From Rariglobus hedericola (GTDB lineage: Bacteria; Verrucomicrobiota; Verrucomicrobiia; Opitutales; Opitutaceae), in contig NZ_VMBG01000004.1 of the NCBI RefSeq assembly GCF_007559335.1, forward strand, positions 62,001 to 126,000: DNA of 64,000 bases. Direction: 5' to 3'. The position numbers were made by a program, and so were the translations under genes. Position 1 is the stretch's first letter. Each line of letters starts with the position of its first letter. The notes beneath the pieces are model-generated. The model ran no database searches. It saw nothing but the letters and a program-made list of their open reading frames with translations, and was not told the origin of the DNA. Below, one piece after another: positions 1 to 9,158 of this stretch.

Positions 1-1254
1 GTTTTTCAACCACACCGCTTCAGTCGCACGGCTCAATTCAAAGAGGCGTTTGCCGCCGCGCTCGCGTTGAGCGACGCGGTTTATCTGCTCGATGTATATG
101 GTGCGGGCGAAGCTCCCATCGCCGGTGGCACGACCAGGGATCTAGAGAACGAGCTCAAGCGAACCGCGCCGGCACTGCCGGTGGTTTACCACGAAGGCGA
201 TCCTGGGGCGACGTTGTCGGCGCTGAGCGCCGGACTTAAGCCGGGTGACTTCGTGGCCTTTGTTGGCGCGGGCGACATCGATGGGATGGCGCGCGGCTGG
301 CTTGCGGCAATCGAAGCGGCGCGCTGGGACGCAGTGGCGGCGGCGCTGCGCGAGGTGGTTTCACCGCAGACCAAGGTGAAGCGTGAAGAATCGCTCGCTC
401 GCAAAACCACTATTGGTCTCGGCGGTGCGGCGCGCATTTATGCGGAGCCGGCGGACATGGCGGATTTGCAAGCGCTGGTGAAGACGGCGAAAGCGCGCGC
501 GTTGCCGCTGATCATCCTCGGCCGCGGATCCAATCTGGTCGTGCCGGACGAGGGCGTGGACGGACTCGTGATCAGCCTGCGCCAGCCGGCGTGGGAAATA
601 TTTGAACCGCGGGCCGATGGGCACGTGTGGGCGGGCGCGGGACTGCGTTTGAAAAATCTCTGCGGGCTTGCGGCCAAGGCGGGCTTGGTGGGCTTCGAAT
701 TTTTGGAAGGTATTCCGGGCAATCTGGGCGGTGCGTTGCGCATGAATGCGGGAGCGATGGGCGGCTGGATGTTTGACGTGGTCGACTCAGTCTCGGTGAT
801 GACCTTCGACGGCGAAGTGCGCACCTTGAAGAAGTCGGAGATGCACGTGGACTACCGGCATTGCGCGGAGTTGCATGACGCCATTGCTCTCGGGGCGTTG
901 CTCAAACCGGCTTCGCAATCCGAAGCCGCCTCCATCGCGAAGCAGATCGAAGCCTACAAAGAAAAGCGCCAGAAGTCGCAACCTCGCGAGCCGAGTGCGG
1001 GCTGCATTTTCAAGAACCCGCCCAATGATTCCGCCGGCCGTTTGATCGATGCCAGCGGGCTCAAAGGCGAGCGGGTGGGGGATGCGGAAGTGTCGACCAT
1101 TCACGCTAATTTTATCGTCAATCGCGGTGATGCCACGGCCGGCGACGTGATTGAACTGGTGCGTCGGGTGCGCGCCCGCGTCGAGCAGGCGCAAGGCGTG
1201 ACGCTCGAACCCGAGGTGCTGCTTTACGGCAAACAATGGAAGGACGTTTTATGA
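1..1254 (+). CDS. murB: MurC-MurB fusion, 5' end outside window
   Basis: The frame is open from base 1, so this is the 3' part of a longer gene. The first ~100 residues are the C-terminal domain of MurC (UDP-MurNAc:L-alanine ligase): FQPHRFSRT near the start, then YLLDVYGAGEAPI. With no stop and no separate start it runs into a complete MurB (UDP-MurNAc dehydrogenase, FAD/NADPH): GRGSNLVVPDEG, EGIPGNLGGALRMNAG, SAGCIFKNP and the C-terminal EPEVLLYG with the catalytic Glu. In the SAGCIFKNP motif Cys sits where many MurBs have the proton-donor Ser. Both enzymes act in cytoplasmic muropeptide synthesis. A TTG at 67 could mimic a start but would cut through the MurC domain. The stop overlaps the ddl start. 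The fusion is read directly; the size of the missing 5' part is unknown. Confidence 0.93.
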   Translation, partial: VFQPHRFSRTAQFKEAFAAALALSDAVYLLDVYGAGEAPIAGGTTRDLENELKRTAPALPVVYHEGDPGATLSALSAGLKPGDFVAFVGAGDIDGMARGWLAAIEAARWDAVAAALREVVSPQTKVKREESLARKTTIGLGGAARIYAEPADMADLQALVKTAKARALPLIILGRGSNLVVPDEGVDGLVISLRQPAWEIFEPRADGHVWAGAGLRLKNLCGLAAKAGLVGFEFLEGIPGNLGGALRMNAGAMGGWMFDVVDSVSVMTFDGEVRTLKKSEMHVDYRHCAELHDAIALGALLKPASQSEAASIAKQIEAYKEKRQKSQPREPSAGCIFKNPPNDSAGRLIDASGLKGERVGDAEVSTIHANFIVNRGDATAGDVIELVRRVRARVEQAQGVTLEPEVLLYGKQWKDVL

Positions 1255-2186
1255 ACATGAAAGAACCGATCATCGCCGTTTTTAGCGGCGGCACCTCATC
1301 CGAGCGCGAGGTTTCACTCGGTTCGGGCGCCGCTTCGGCCCTCGCGCTCGCCCGCAGTTTTCCCACGCGGTTGTTCTCGATCGATGCCGATGCATTGCCT
1401 GCGGGGCTCGACCCGGCCCGGCATGTGGTATTTTCCACGCTTCACGGCACGTTTGGCGAAGATGGCGGTATGCAGCGCTTGCTGGATGCGGCAGGTGTGA
1501 CCTACGCCGGCTGCGATGCCGCCGGCAGTGGGTTGACCATGGACAAAGCTGCGACCAAAGCCGCCGCCGCCGCGCAAGGTGTCGGTGTGGCCAAGGGACT
1601 GACTTTTTCCGCCGCGCAAAAACCGACGGCGGACGCGGTCATCGCCGCTTTGGGTGATCAGGTCGTGGTGAAACCCAACGATCAGGGCAGCAGCGTGGGC
1701 CTCACAATGGCGACCGACCGGACTGTCTTGGCTCAGGCGCTCGACGGTATCACGGCGGGCAACTGGCTGATCGAGCAACGGCTGGTTGGACGTGAGTTGT
1801 CGGTGGGCGTTTTGAACGGCAAAGCGATGGGCGTGGTTGAGATCCGGCCGAAATCGGGCGTCTATGACTTCGCCAGCAAATACACCAAGGGCGCGACCGA
1901 GTATTTTGCCCCGGCACCGCTTTCCGATGAGCTTACCAAAACCATCCAAAAGGCCGCTGAAACTGCTTTTGCGGCGTGCGGTTGCCGCGACTATTCGCGG
2001 GTGGACTTCATCCTCTGTGAGCAAAATGTGAATAACCCCCTTTATTTGCTCGAAATCAACACGCTGCCCGGCATGAAAGAGACCAGTCTTTTGCCCATGA
2101 GCGCGCGCTGCGCCGGGCTGGATTTTACCGCGTTGGTCCGTGAATTGGTGAGTCCTGCCTTGCAGCGTTTTAGCAAGGGTGCCTGA
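1251..2186 (+). CDS. ddl: D-alanine--D-alanine ligase
   Basis: Makes D-Ala-D-Ala for the peptidoglycan stem peptide with ATP; cytoplasmic. ATP-grasp fold: N-terminal VFSGGTSSEREVSL, central VVKPNDQGSSVGL, the KYTKGATEYFAPAPL loop, and C-terminal RVDFIL followed by LLEINTLPGMKETSLLP, which carry metal ligands. About 311 residues, the usual Ddl length. I chose ATG 1251: it overlaps the murB stop as ATGA and has a GGAAGGA Shine-Dalgarno at 1238-1244, six bases upstream. ATG 1236 would lie inside murB with no site before it. Overlap with murB and 15 bases to ftsQ indicate one dcw-type operon. Confidence 0.95.
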   Translation: MNMKEPIIAVFSGGTSSEREVSLGSGAASALALARSFPTRLFSIDADALPAGLDPARHVVFSTLHGTFGEDGGMQRLLDAAGVTYAGCDAAGSGLTMDKAATKAAAAAQGVGVAKGLTFSAAQKPTADAVIAALGDQVVVKPNDQGSSVGLTMATDRTVLAQALDGITAGNWLIEQRLVGRELSVGVLNGKAMGVVEIRPKSGVYDFASKYTKGATEYFAPAPLSDELTKTIQKAAETAFAACGCRDYSRVDFILCEQNVNNPLYLLEINTLPGMKETSLLPMSARCAGLDFTALVRELVSPALQRFSKGA

Positions 2187-2201
2187 CCTTCTGTTTTTTT
2201 C

Positions 2202-3227
2202 ATGAGCCAGTCCCATTTAAATCCTCCTTCGACCCGCTCCTGGCGCGATATTCCGCAGCCGGTGCGTCCGCGTGCGATGGGTCGGGAAGGCAAGAAGCGT
2301 CTGGTGATGGCCGTGGGCAACATCGTCGGCCTCGTGCTCGTGCTCGGTGCCGCCGGCTGGGGCGTTTTCGAAATTATTCATCTGTGGGAAACCAACCCCA
2401 CGCGCATCACCGCGCCGACCAAGGGCGTGCCGGTCCGTGATTTCGCGGTGCGCACTGACGGTGTGCTCGACAAGGCCTGGGTGCAGCGGACGCTTGAGCT
2501 ACCCAAGGCCTCCAGCCTGATGGAGCTCGATCTCGTGGATCTCAAGCGCCGCCTCGAGGAGAGCGGGCAGGTGAGCAAGGCGGTCATTGAGCGCAAGTTT
2601 CCCGACGTGCTCGTCGTCACCTTGCAGGAGCGCACGCCGGTTTCCCGTGTCATGGCGCGCATCGGTGATGCGGTGCCGGTCGCCTTTATGGTGGCCCGCG
2701 ACGGCATGGTGTATTCGGGATTTGGATATGATCCCGTGATGACCGAGGCGCTTCCCTTTATCGATGGCGTGAAGCTCGTTCGCGAGGGTTCCGGCTTTGT
2801 GCGGATTGAGGGCATGGATGCGGTGGCCGATCTGCTCGGCACGGCCCAGGCCGCGGTGCCGGCGATCTATCACAGTTTCAAGATCGTCTCGCTTGCCCGC
2901 TTCGGACTCGACCGAACGCTCGTGGTGAAATCGACCGAGGTCGAGGTGATCACCTTCGGTTCTTCACAGGACAGTTTTTACCGCCAGCTCGCCCGGCTTG
3001 ATTACATCCTCGGTGAAACCCGCCGCCAGAACGCCACCGGCCAGCTGAAGTCCGTCAACCTCGCCATCGGCGACAAGCAGGTGCCGGTTTCCTTCGACAC
3101 CACGCCTGACAGCTCTGCGGGCTCCCGTTCCTCGACCGCTGCAGTGATCAGGCCCGGACAGACCTCGGGCACAGCGCTCTTCTCCCTTCCTCCTCGTAAC
3201 TCTTCTCCCACGAAACGTGATTTCTAG
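2202..3227 (+). CDS. ftsQ: Cell division protein FtsQ (POTRA)
   Basis: Bitopic divisome protein. A basic cytoplasmic tail of ~40 residues is followed by one membrane helix (about 42-65, VGNIVGLVLVLGAAGW), then a periplasmic POTRA domain (about 75-145, including LVDLKRRLEESGQVSKAVIERKFPDVLVVTLQERTPVS in outline) and an FtsQ-type beta domain. The last ~45 residues are Ser/Thr/Pro-rich and probably disordered. Sequence is poorly conserved, as is normal for FtsQ, so position between ddl and ftsA is part of the evidence. The 3' end overlaps the GTG start of ftsA by 11 bases, suggesting translational coupling. Confidence 0.88.
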   Translation: MSQSHLNPPSTRSWRDIPQPVRPRAMGREGKKRLVMAVGNIVGLVLVLGAAGWGVFEIIHLWETNPTRITAPTKGVPVRDFAVRTDGVLDKAWVQRTLELPKASSLMELDLVDLKRRLEESGQVSKAVIERKFPDVLVVTLQERTPVSRVMARIGDAVPVAFMVARDGMVYSGFGYDPVMTEALPFIDGVKLVREGSGFVRIEGMDAVADLLGTAQAAVPAIYHSFKIVSLARFGLDRTLVVKSTEVEVITFGSSQDSFYRQLARLDYILGETRRQNATGQLKSVNLAIGDKQVPVSFDTTPDSSAGSRSSTAAVIRPGQTSGTALFSLPPRNSSPTKRDF

Positions 3228-4428
3228 AACCAAGTTTATCGGCGCCGTTGAAATCGGCACCTCCAAGGTCACCGTCCTCATCGGCGAGCTCACCCAGGGC
3301 CGCACGCTTCACATCATCGGAGTCGGCGAGTGCCAGTCGCGCGGCGTCATCAAGGGCGCCGTCGCCGATTTTAAGGCCGCCAGCGAGGCCACTCACAGCG
3401 CGCTCATGGCTGCCGAGCAGAGCGCCGGCACGCGCATCGACGAAGTCTATCTCGCACAGACGGGCGGACACCTTGAGGGCTTCTACAACGAGGCGGCGGT
3501 CAACGTTTCCTCGGCGGACAATCTCGTCAGCTCGCCCGACATCGACACCGTCTGCCGTCTGGCCAAGGCCAAGAATCTTCCCGAAGGCCGCATGGTGGTT
3601 CACCACCTCCGCCGTCCCTTCCGTCTCGATGGCCGCAACGTGCCCGATCCCGAGCATCTCGTCGGCCAGCGCCTTGAGGCCGGCTACTGGACTGTGCACG
3701 GTCAGGAAGGCAAAATCGCCGACAACATCCATGTCATCCGCGGCTTCAACGTCCGCGTGGCCGAGCTCATTCTCTCCAGTCTCGCCTCGGGCACCATGCT
3801 CGCCTCCGCCGAGGACAAACAGAACGGCGTGCTCGTGATCGATGTCGGCGCAGGCACCACGGATTTTGTGCTCTACCGTGATGGTTGCGCGCAACTCACC
3901 GGCGTGCTCCCGGTCGGCGGCGTCCATCTCACCAACGACCTCAGCCTCGGACTTCGCGTGACCGAAGGTCAGGCCGAGAAACTCAAGCTGCGTTTTGGCC
4001 GCGGCACGGTGGTCACCAAGGACCGCTCAGAGAAGGTCTGGCTCAACGGCGATTTCGCCATCGGCGACCGCCAGTTCCCGCGCCACGCCATCGAGCAAAT
4101 CACCGCGGCCCGCACGACCGAATTGTTCGAAGTCGTTCGCAAAAAACTCGGCGCCGCTTTCTCGCCCGAAAAAACCGCCGCCGGTATCATCCTCACGGGT
4201 GGAACGTCCAAACTGCCCGGCATCGATGAAGCCGCCGCGCGCGTCTTCGGTGTGCAAGCCCGCCTCGGTGAAGCACCGGGCTGGGTTGCGGAAAATCTTC
4301 GCGATCCCGGTTTCAGCAGCGTGCTGGGCCTTCTCCAATACGGACTCAGTTCCCGAGCCGATCTCGCCGCGCCCCGCGCCGCATCACGTGCGACCGGCTG
4401 GGTTAAGAAACTCTTCGCCACCGCCTGA
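3217..4428 (+). CDS. ftsA: Cell division protein FtsA
   Basis: Actin-like ATPase that tethers FtsZ to the membrane. Phosphate-1 motif FIGAVEIGTSKV at the N terminus, phosphate-2 motif VIDVGAGTTDF at about 207-217, and adenosine motif ILTGGTSKLPG near residue 328. The SHS2/1C insertion is present (SRGVIKGAVADF). The C terminus ATGWVKKLFATA is a short amphipathic helix, the expected membrane-targeting sequence. The GTG start at 3217 lies inside ftsQ and gives the normal N terminus; length 403 fits the family. It is followed 23 bases later by ftsZ. Confidence 0.95.
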   Translation: MISRTKFIGAVEIGTSKVTVLIGELTQGRTLHIIGVGECQSRGVIKGAVADFKAASEATHSALMAAEQSAGTRIDEVYLAQTGGHLEGFYNEAAVNVSSADNLVSSPDIDTVCRLAKAKNLPEGRMVVHHLRRPFRLDGRNVPDPEHLVGQRLEAGYWTVHGQEGKIADNIHVIRGFNVRVAELILSSLASGTMLASAEDKQNGVLVIDVGAGTTDFVLYRDGCAQLTGVLPVGGVHLTNDLSLGLRVTEGQAEKLKLRFGRGTVVTKDRSEKVWLNGDFAIGDRQFPRHAIEQITAARTTELFEVVRKKLGAAFSPEKTAAGIILTGGTSKLPGIDEAAARVFGVQARLGEAPGWVAENLRDPGFSSVLGLLQYGLSSRADLAAPRAASRATGWVKKLFATA

Positions 4429-4451
4429 ACCCAACCCACGAGGATCACGTC

Positions 4452-5777
4452 ATGAATCCCAACGAACTCCCGCTCAGCCACGAAATCCTCACCGACCGCA
4501 CGATTGCGATCAAGGTCGTGGGCATCGGCGGCGCCGGCGCCAACGCGGTTGACCGTCTCAAGATGGAGAACCTCGACCGCCTGCAGATGGCGGTGATTAA
4601 CACCGACCACCAGGCGCTTTCGAACTCGCCGGTGCAGGACAAGATTTTCATCGGCGCGTCGATCACCCGCGGACTGGGCGCTGGCGGAGATCCCGATCTC
4701 GGCCATGATGCCGCCGAGGCTGATCGCGAAAAAATCGCCGCCGTCGTTAAAGACTGCGACATGGTTTTTCTTGTAGCCGGCATGGGCGGCGGCACCGGCA
4801 GCGGCGCGGCTCCCACCGTGGCGGAAATCGCCGCCGAGTCCGGCGCGCTGGTCATCGCGTTTGTGACGATGCCGTTCACGTTTGAAGGCGGTCGCCGCGT
4901 CAAACAGGCCGAGGAAGGTCTGGCCGCTCTTCGCAAGGTGTGTGACGCGGTTATCCCGCTGCCCAACGACATTCTTCTCCAGCAAGCCGAGGAAGGTGAA
5001 ACCGCGTTGGATTCCTTCGCGCGCGCCGACGAATGGATTGGCCGCGGCGTGAAATCGATCTGGTCGATGTTGTTCCGCACGGGCCTCATCAATCTCGATT
5101 TCGCCACGCTCCGTCAGGCCTTCCACACGCGCGGCGGGAAAACGCTTTTCGGTTTGGGCTCCGGCAGTGGTGAAAACGCCGTGGCCGAGGCCATCGAAGG
5201 TGTGAAACAATGTCCGTTGCTCGCCACGCCTGAGTTCGCCCGCAAGGCCGATCGCCTCCTCGTGAACATTGTGGGCGGCACCGATCTCACGCTGCCCAAG
5301 GTGAATGAAATCATGACGGCCGTGACCGAGCAGTTCGGCCGCGATTCCCATGTGATCATGGGTGCGGTGATCGACGAAGACATGCAGGGCAAGGTTGAGG
5401 TCGTCGTGCTCGGCACGAGCGACATCGGCGGTCGTTCCGGTGGTGTGCGTCGTCCGTCGACGCTGGCCCGCCCCACGCGTGCACTCACGCCTGCCGCCGC
5501 CCGTGCGTCCGGCGAGTTGCCAATTGAAGCCGAAACATTTGCCGCAGCGCCCGTGACGGCCGGCAAGGCCCCTGCGACGACCGCGACGGCGGTTGCTTCA
5601 GTCCGGGCATCGAACGGCGAACTCCCGCTGGTGACGGCGCCGGTGGCCCAGGACGAATTCTCCTTCAACGAGGTGGAAAGCCGCGGTCATTTCGACAAGA
5701 CCGACCGTAATCTTTTCGAAGGCCAGGACCTCGATGTCCCCACTTATTTGCGCAAGGGCATCAAGCTGGCGCTGTAA
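4452..5777 (+). CDS. ftsZ: Cell division protein FtsZ
   Basis: Tubulin-like GTPase forming the Z ring. N-terminal GIGGAGANAVDRL, the tubulin signature GGGTGSG at residues 112-118, and the T7 loop region NLDFATLRQAF are present. A variable Ala/Thr-rich linker (about 315-410) leads to the conserved C-terminal peptide DVPTYLRKGIKLAL, which binds FtsA and other partners. Presence of FtsZ excludes Planctomycetes and Chlamydiae and fits Verrucomicrobiota within the PVC group. The start has an AGGATCACGTC leader; 441 residues. It is the last gene of the division run; obgE follows after an 85-base gap. Confidence 0.97.
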   Translation: MNPNELPLSHEILTDRTIAIKVVGIGGAGANAVDRLKMENLDRLQMAVINTDHQALSNSPVQDKIFIGASITRGLGAGGDPDLGHDAAEADREKIAAVVKDCDMVFLVAGMGGGTGSGAAPTVAEIAAESGALVIAFVTMPFTFEGGRRVKQAEEGLAALRKVCDAVIPLPNDILLQQAEEGETALDSFARADEWIGRGVKSIWSMLFRTGLINLDFATLRQAFHTRGGKTLFGLGSGSGENAVAEAIEGVKQCPLLATPEFARKADRLLVNIVGGTDLTLPKVNEIMTAVTEQFGRDSHVIMGAVIDEDMQGKVEVVVLGTSDIGGRSGGVRRPSTLARPTRALTPAAARASGELPIEAETFAAAPVTAGKAPATTATAVASVRASNGELPLVTAPVAQDEFSFNEVESRGHFDKTDRNLFEGQDLDVPTYLRKGIKLAL

Positions 5778-5862
5778 GCACACGGAGGGCGGGAGCGGGC
5801 AGGGGTGCTGATTTGTAAAGCACCCCTTGGCAAGCGGTCTGCTTTGTGCACCATCGCGGCTT

Positions 5863-6906
5863 ATGTTCGTAGACGAGTGTGTAATCAAAGTTCAAGCCGG
5901 TGACGGCGGTCGTGGAGCCGTAAGCTTCCGCCGCGAAAAATACGAGCCGTGGGGCGGTCCCAACGGTGGTGACGGTGCCCGGGGTGGCGACGTCATCCTG
6001 CTCGGCGATGACGACACCAACAATCTCATCGATTATAAATACAAGCCGCACTGGAACGCCAAGGCCGGCGAACCCGGTCGCGGCTCCGACCAGTTCGGCA
6101 AGGAAGGCGAACACTGCATTCTGCGTCTCCCTCTCGGCACGGTCGTGATTGACGAGGAAACCGGCAAGGCGGTCGCCGAGCTCATCGAAGACGGTCAGCG
6201 CATCGTTCTCTGCAAAGGCGGCAACGGCGGCTGGGGCAACACGCATTTCAAGACGCCCACCAACCGTGCTCCCAAACGCGCCAACGCCGGCCAACCCGGT
6301 GAAACCGGCAAGTTCCGCCTCGTGCTTAAGAGTATTGCCGACATCGGCCTCGTCGGTTTCCCCAACGCCGGCAAGTCCTCGCTTACCGCGCGCATTACCA
6401 AGGCCCGCCCAAAGACCGCCGCGTATCCGTTTACGACGCTGCATCCGCAGATTGGCGTTATCGAGTATCCGGAAACCTTTGATCGTCTGCTGATGGCTGA
6501 CGTGCCGGGTATCATCGAGGGAGCCAGTGAAAACCGGGGCCTCGGCCACCGTTTCCTGCGCCACATCGAGCGCTGCACACTGCTCATGTTCCTCATCGAC
6601 ATGGCCGGCACCGACGACCGCGATCCGCGCGACGACTACAAGACCCTCGTCGATGAACTGAAGCTCTACGACAAGGCGCTCCTTAAAAAGCCCCGCGTCG
6701 TCGTGGCCAACAAAATGGACGTCGCCGCCTCCGCCGCCAACTTGAAGAAATTCAAGACGAAGCATAAGGTGGACATCATCAAGATTTCCGCGCTGACCGG
6801 CACGGGGCTTGCAGAGCTCACCCAGGCGTTGCGGAAACGCGTCATCAAACACGGCGGAAAGCCCCGTCTCATCAAAAAAACCGGCGCCGTCGGATCGTCC
6901 CTTTAG
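5863..6906 (+). CDS. obgE: Obg family GTPase
   Basis: Ribosome-associated GTPase for 50S assembly and stress control. The N-terminal Obg fold (1-157) is glycine-rich, with GDGGRGAVSFRREK and GGNGGWGN. The G domain follows, with P-loop GFPNAGKSS starting at Gly165, switch II DVPGIIEGA and NKMD. There is no C-terminal OCT domain, so the 347-residue protein is the short form. ATG 5863 gives the standard MFVDECVIKVQ start; an upstream TTG at 5827 would add 12 unconserved residues. The usual rplU-rpmA partners are absent; instead it sits between ftsZ and a GspE_N-like gene. Confidence 0.95.
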   Translation: MFVDECVIKVQAGDGGRGAVSFRREKYEPWGGPNGGDGARGGDVILLGDDDTNNLIDYKYKPHWNAKAGEPGRGSDQFGKEGEHCILRLPLGTVVIDEETGKAVAELIEDGQRIVLCKGGNGGWGNTHFKTPTNRAPKRANAGQPGETGKFRLVLKSIADIGLVGFPNAGKSSLTARITKARPKTAAYPFTTLHPQIGVIEYPETFDRLLMADVPGIIEGASENRGLGHRFLRHIERCTLLMFLIDMAGTDDRDPRDDYKTLVDELKLYDKALLKKPRVVVANKMDVAASAANLKKFKTKHKVDIIKISALTGTGLAELTQALRKRVIKHGGKPRLIKKTGAVGSSL

Positions 6907-6915
6907 TCCTTCCTT

Positions 6916-7428
6916 ATGAGTCTGAGCCCCGAACATCGTTCGCTGTTGATGCGTGCCAACCGTCTGTTGGGAGCGAATCTCGTCGAGGCTAATCTCGTTA
7001 AGATCGACAACCTGGAGGCCGCCAACGAACGCCTGCTCGAGCTCATCTCAACCGGCGATTACAAGAAGGGCTCCGTCCTCGCCGTCCTCGCTTACGAACT
7101 TCAGGTCGTCAAAGAGAGCGACGTGCTCCAGCACGTCATGGATGAACACGGCGTGGGTCTCGTGGATTTGCGCGCTTACGAAGTGCCGGATGATTTGCGC
7201 GCGACGATCGATCTTGGCGCCTGTTGGGCGACGTGGTCCGTTCCGTTCGATCGCGAGGAGGACGTCTATTTTATCGCGACCGCTTATTACCTGAGTCCGG
7301 CGGTTCGCATGTATTGGGAGAAACAACTCGGCAGTTCGATCGTGTGGTTCGGCACGACGCTGGAGATGCTCTCTGATTATTTTGAGAAACAAGAAGCGGC
7401 CCGTTCCGGTGCCCCCGCCAATCCCTAA
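6916..7428 (+). CDS. Stand-alone GspE/PilB N-terminal-like protein
   Basis: 170-residue protein with no ATPase domain. The pattern (LLGANLVEANLVKIDNL, then GVGLVDLRAYEVPDDLRA, then an alpha/beta segment ending in TTLEMLSDYF) resembles the GspE_N/MshEN regulatory domain of secretion ATPases. It sits 6 bases before the full PilB/GspE-type ATPase gene, so a regulatory or docking role with that ATPase is likely. No signal peptide or membrane segment is visible. The family call rests on motif similarity by eye; function is inferred from the neighbour. Confidence 0.6.
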   Translation: MSLSPEHRSLLMRANRLLGANLVEANLVKIDNLEAANERLLELISTGDYKKGSVLAVLAYELQVVKESDVLQHVMDEHGVGLVDLRAYEVPDDLRATIDLGACWATWSVPFDREEDVYFIATAYYLSPAVRMYWEKQLGSSIVWFGTTLEMLSDYFEKQEAARSGAPANP

Positions 7429-7434
7429 GCCGCC

Positions 7435-9147
7435 ATGCCTCTCGGAAAAATCCAGACCCTGATCGTCGGCAAACTCGTGGACATGGGCCGTCTCAGCGAC
7501 GGCCAGCGCGAGATACTGGTGAACAACCCCGTCGATCTGAACGGCGACGCCTTGGACAAGCTGCTGATCGACGATTATCGCGTCACGCCGTTCCAGATTT
7601 TCGTCGCCCGTGCCAAGGCGGTCGGCATGGCTCCATTCAACGTGGCGCGCTGGCGCGTGACCCCGCAGACCTTCGAGCGCATTCCGCAGGATTTCTGTCA
7701 GGAGCATCTGGTGCTTCCGGTCGGCCAGGTCGGCGAAACGCTGCTCGTCGCCTTTGCCAATCCCTTCGAGGTCTCCATCCCGGCGAAAATCCAAGAGATG
7801 ACCGGCATGCGCGTGGCGCGGTTGCTGGGTCGTGAAAAAGACATCAAGGAAAAGTTCTCCAAGGAGAACCAGCCGGCCGCCGGGTTTGAAGATGTCGTCA
7901 AACAGATCGGCAAAGAGTTCGGCTCGATCGGCGCGACCGAGGCCATCGAGGTCGATAATGTCACCGAGGATTCCGGTCCGATCATCCAGCTTTCCAACCG
8001 CATTATCGAGGATGCGTATTTCGCGGGCACGTCCGACATCCATATCGAACCGTGGGAAAAAGAGGTCATCGTGCGCTACCGCATTGACGGCGTCTGCCAG
8101 GAAAAACTGCGTCTTCCCGGCAAGGTCGGCCCGTCCCTCGTCGCGCGTCTCAAGATCATGTGCAACCTCGATATCTCCGAGCGCCGGTTGCCGCAGGACG
8201 GACGTATCGTTTTCAAGCAGTTCACGAAAAAAGGCATCGATATCGACCTTCGTGTTTCGACCGCACCGCTCAATCACGGCGAGGGCGTGGTCATGCGTAT
8301 TCTCGACAAGCAGAAGTCCACCCTGCCGCTCACCGCGCTCGGTTTCTCCGACGAGAATCTGGCCAAATATCGCGAAGCCATCCGTCAGCCCTACGGCATG
8401 ATCCTGCACTGCGGGCCGACCGGCTCGGGTAAGTCGATGACGCTTTACTCCGCGCTCGGCGAAATCAACGCGCCCGACATCGTCATCCGCACCGCCGAGG
8501 ACCCGATCGAATACACCCTTGCCGGCATCAACCAGATGCAGATGCACCGGCAGATCGGCCTCACGTTTGCCAGTGCGCTGCGTGCCTTCCTTCGTCAGGA
8601 TCCCGACATCATCCTGGTGGGCGAAATTCGAGACAAGGAAACCGCCAATATTTCCGTCGAAGCGGCGCTTACCGGCCACTTGCTCATCTCGACGCTGCAC
8701 ACGAACGATGCGCCCAGCACGATCGCCCGTCTCACCGACATGGGCATCGAGCCATTCATGATTTCGTCGTCGATTCTCTGCGTGTGTGCGCAGCGACTCA
8801 TGCGCCGCGTGTGCAAGACCTGCAAAGTGCAGACCGATCCGACTCCGCGCGAAAAGGAGCTGCTCGAAAAAGCCCTTGGCTGGAGTGGGCCGATCTACAA
8901 GGCCGCGCCCAAGGGTTGCCCCAAGTGCGGTCAATCCGGCTACAAGGGCCGCGTCGGTATTCACGAACTGATGATCACCACCGAGGAGCTGATCGAGGGC
9001 ATCAACAAGGGCATGGAAACGGCGGAAATTAAAAAAATCGCCATGCGTGCCGGTATGAAAACCCTGCACCAAGATTCGCTGCTCAAGGTCAAGGAAGGCC
9101 TCACGACCATGGAAGAAGCGATCGCCAACGTGCCGCCCGACCTTTGA
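7435..9147 (+). CDS. pilB: Type IV pilus/type II secretion ATPase (PilB/GspE)
   Basis: Hexameric cytoplasmic ATPase that powers pilin or pseudopilin assembly. A GspE_N-like domain (about 60-140, [17 protein letters not shown]) precedes the ATPase core: the SDIHIEPWE region, Walker A GPTGSGKS at 327-334, an Asp box (RTAEDPIEY), Walker [10 protein letters not shown] and the His box ([13 protein letters not shown]). A zinc module of C460-x2-C463 and C495-x2-C498 marks extension ATPases rather than PilT. 570 residues is normal. No pilC or pilin is adjacent, but a pseudopilin lies 15 kb away. PilB and GspE cannot be told apart from sequence alone. Confidence 0.9.
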   Translation: MPLGKIQTLIVGKLVDMGRLSDGQREILVNNPVDLNGDALDKLLIDDYRVTPFQIFVARAKAVGMAPFNVARWRVTPQTFERIPQDFCQEHLVLPVGQVGETLLVAFANPFEVSIPAKIQEMTGMRVARLLGREKDIKEKFSKENQPAAGFEDVVKQIGKEFGSIGATEAIEVDNVTEDSGPIIQLSNRIIEDAYFAGTSDIHIEPWEKEVIVRYRIDGVCQEKLRLPGKVGPSLVARLKIMCNLDISERRLPQDGRIVFKQFTKKGIDIDLRVSTAPLNHGEGVVMRILDKQKSTLPLTALGFSDENLAKYREAIRQPYGMILHCGPTGSGKSMTLYSALGEINAPDIVIRTAEDPIEYTLAGINQMQMHRQIGLTFASALRAFLRQDPDIILVGEIRDKETANISVEAALTGHLLISTLHTNDAPSTIARLTDMGIEPFMISSSILCVCAQRLMRRVCKTCKVQTDPTPREKELLEKALGWSGPIYKAAPKGCPKCGQSGYKGRVGIHELMITTEELIEGINKGMETAEIKKIAMRAGMKTLHQDSLLKVKEGLTTMEEAIANVPPDL

Positions 9148-9158
9148 TTTTCCCCACT

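Noticed and set aside
5827-5862. TTG start adding 12 residues to Obg
   Set aside because: The added residues are outside the conserved MFVDECV start and overlap the probable control region.
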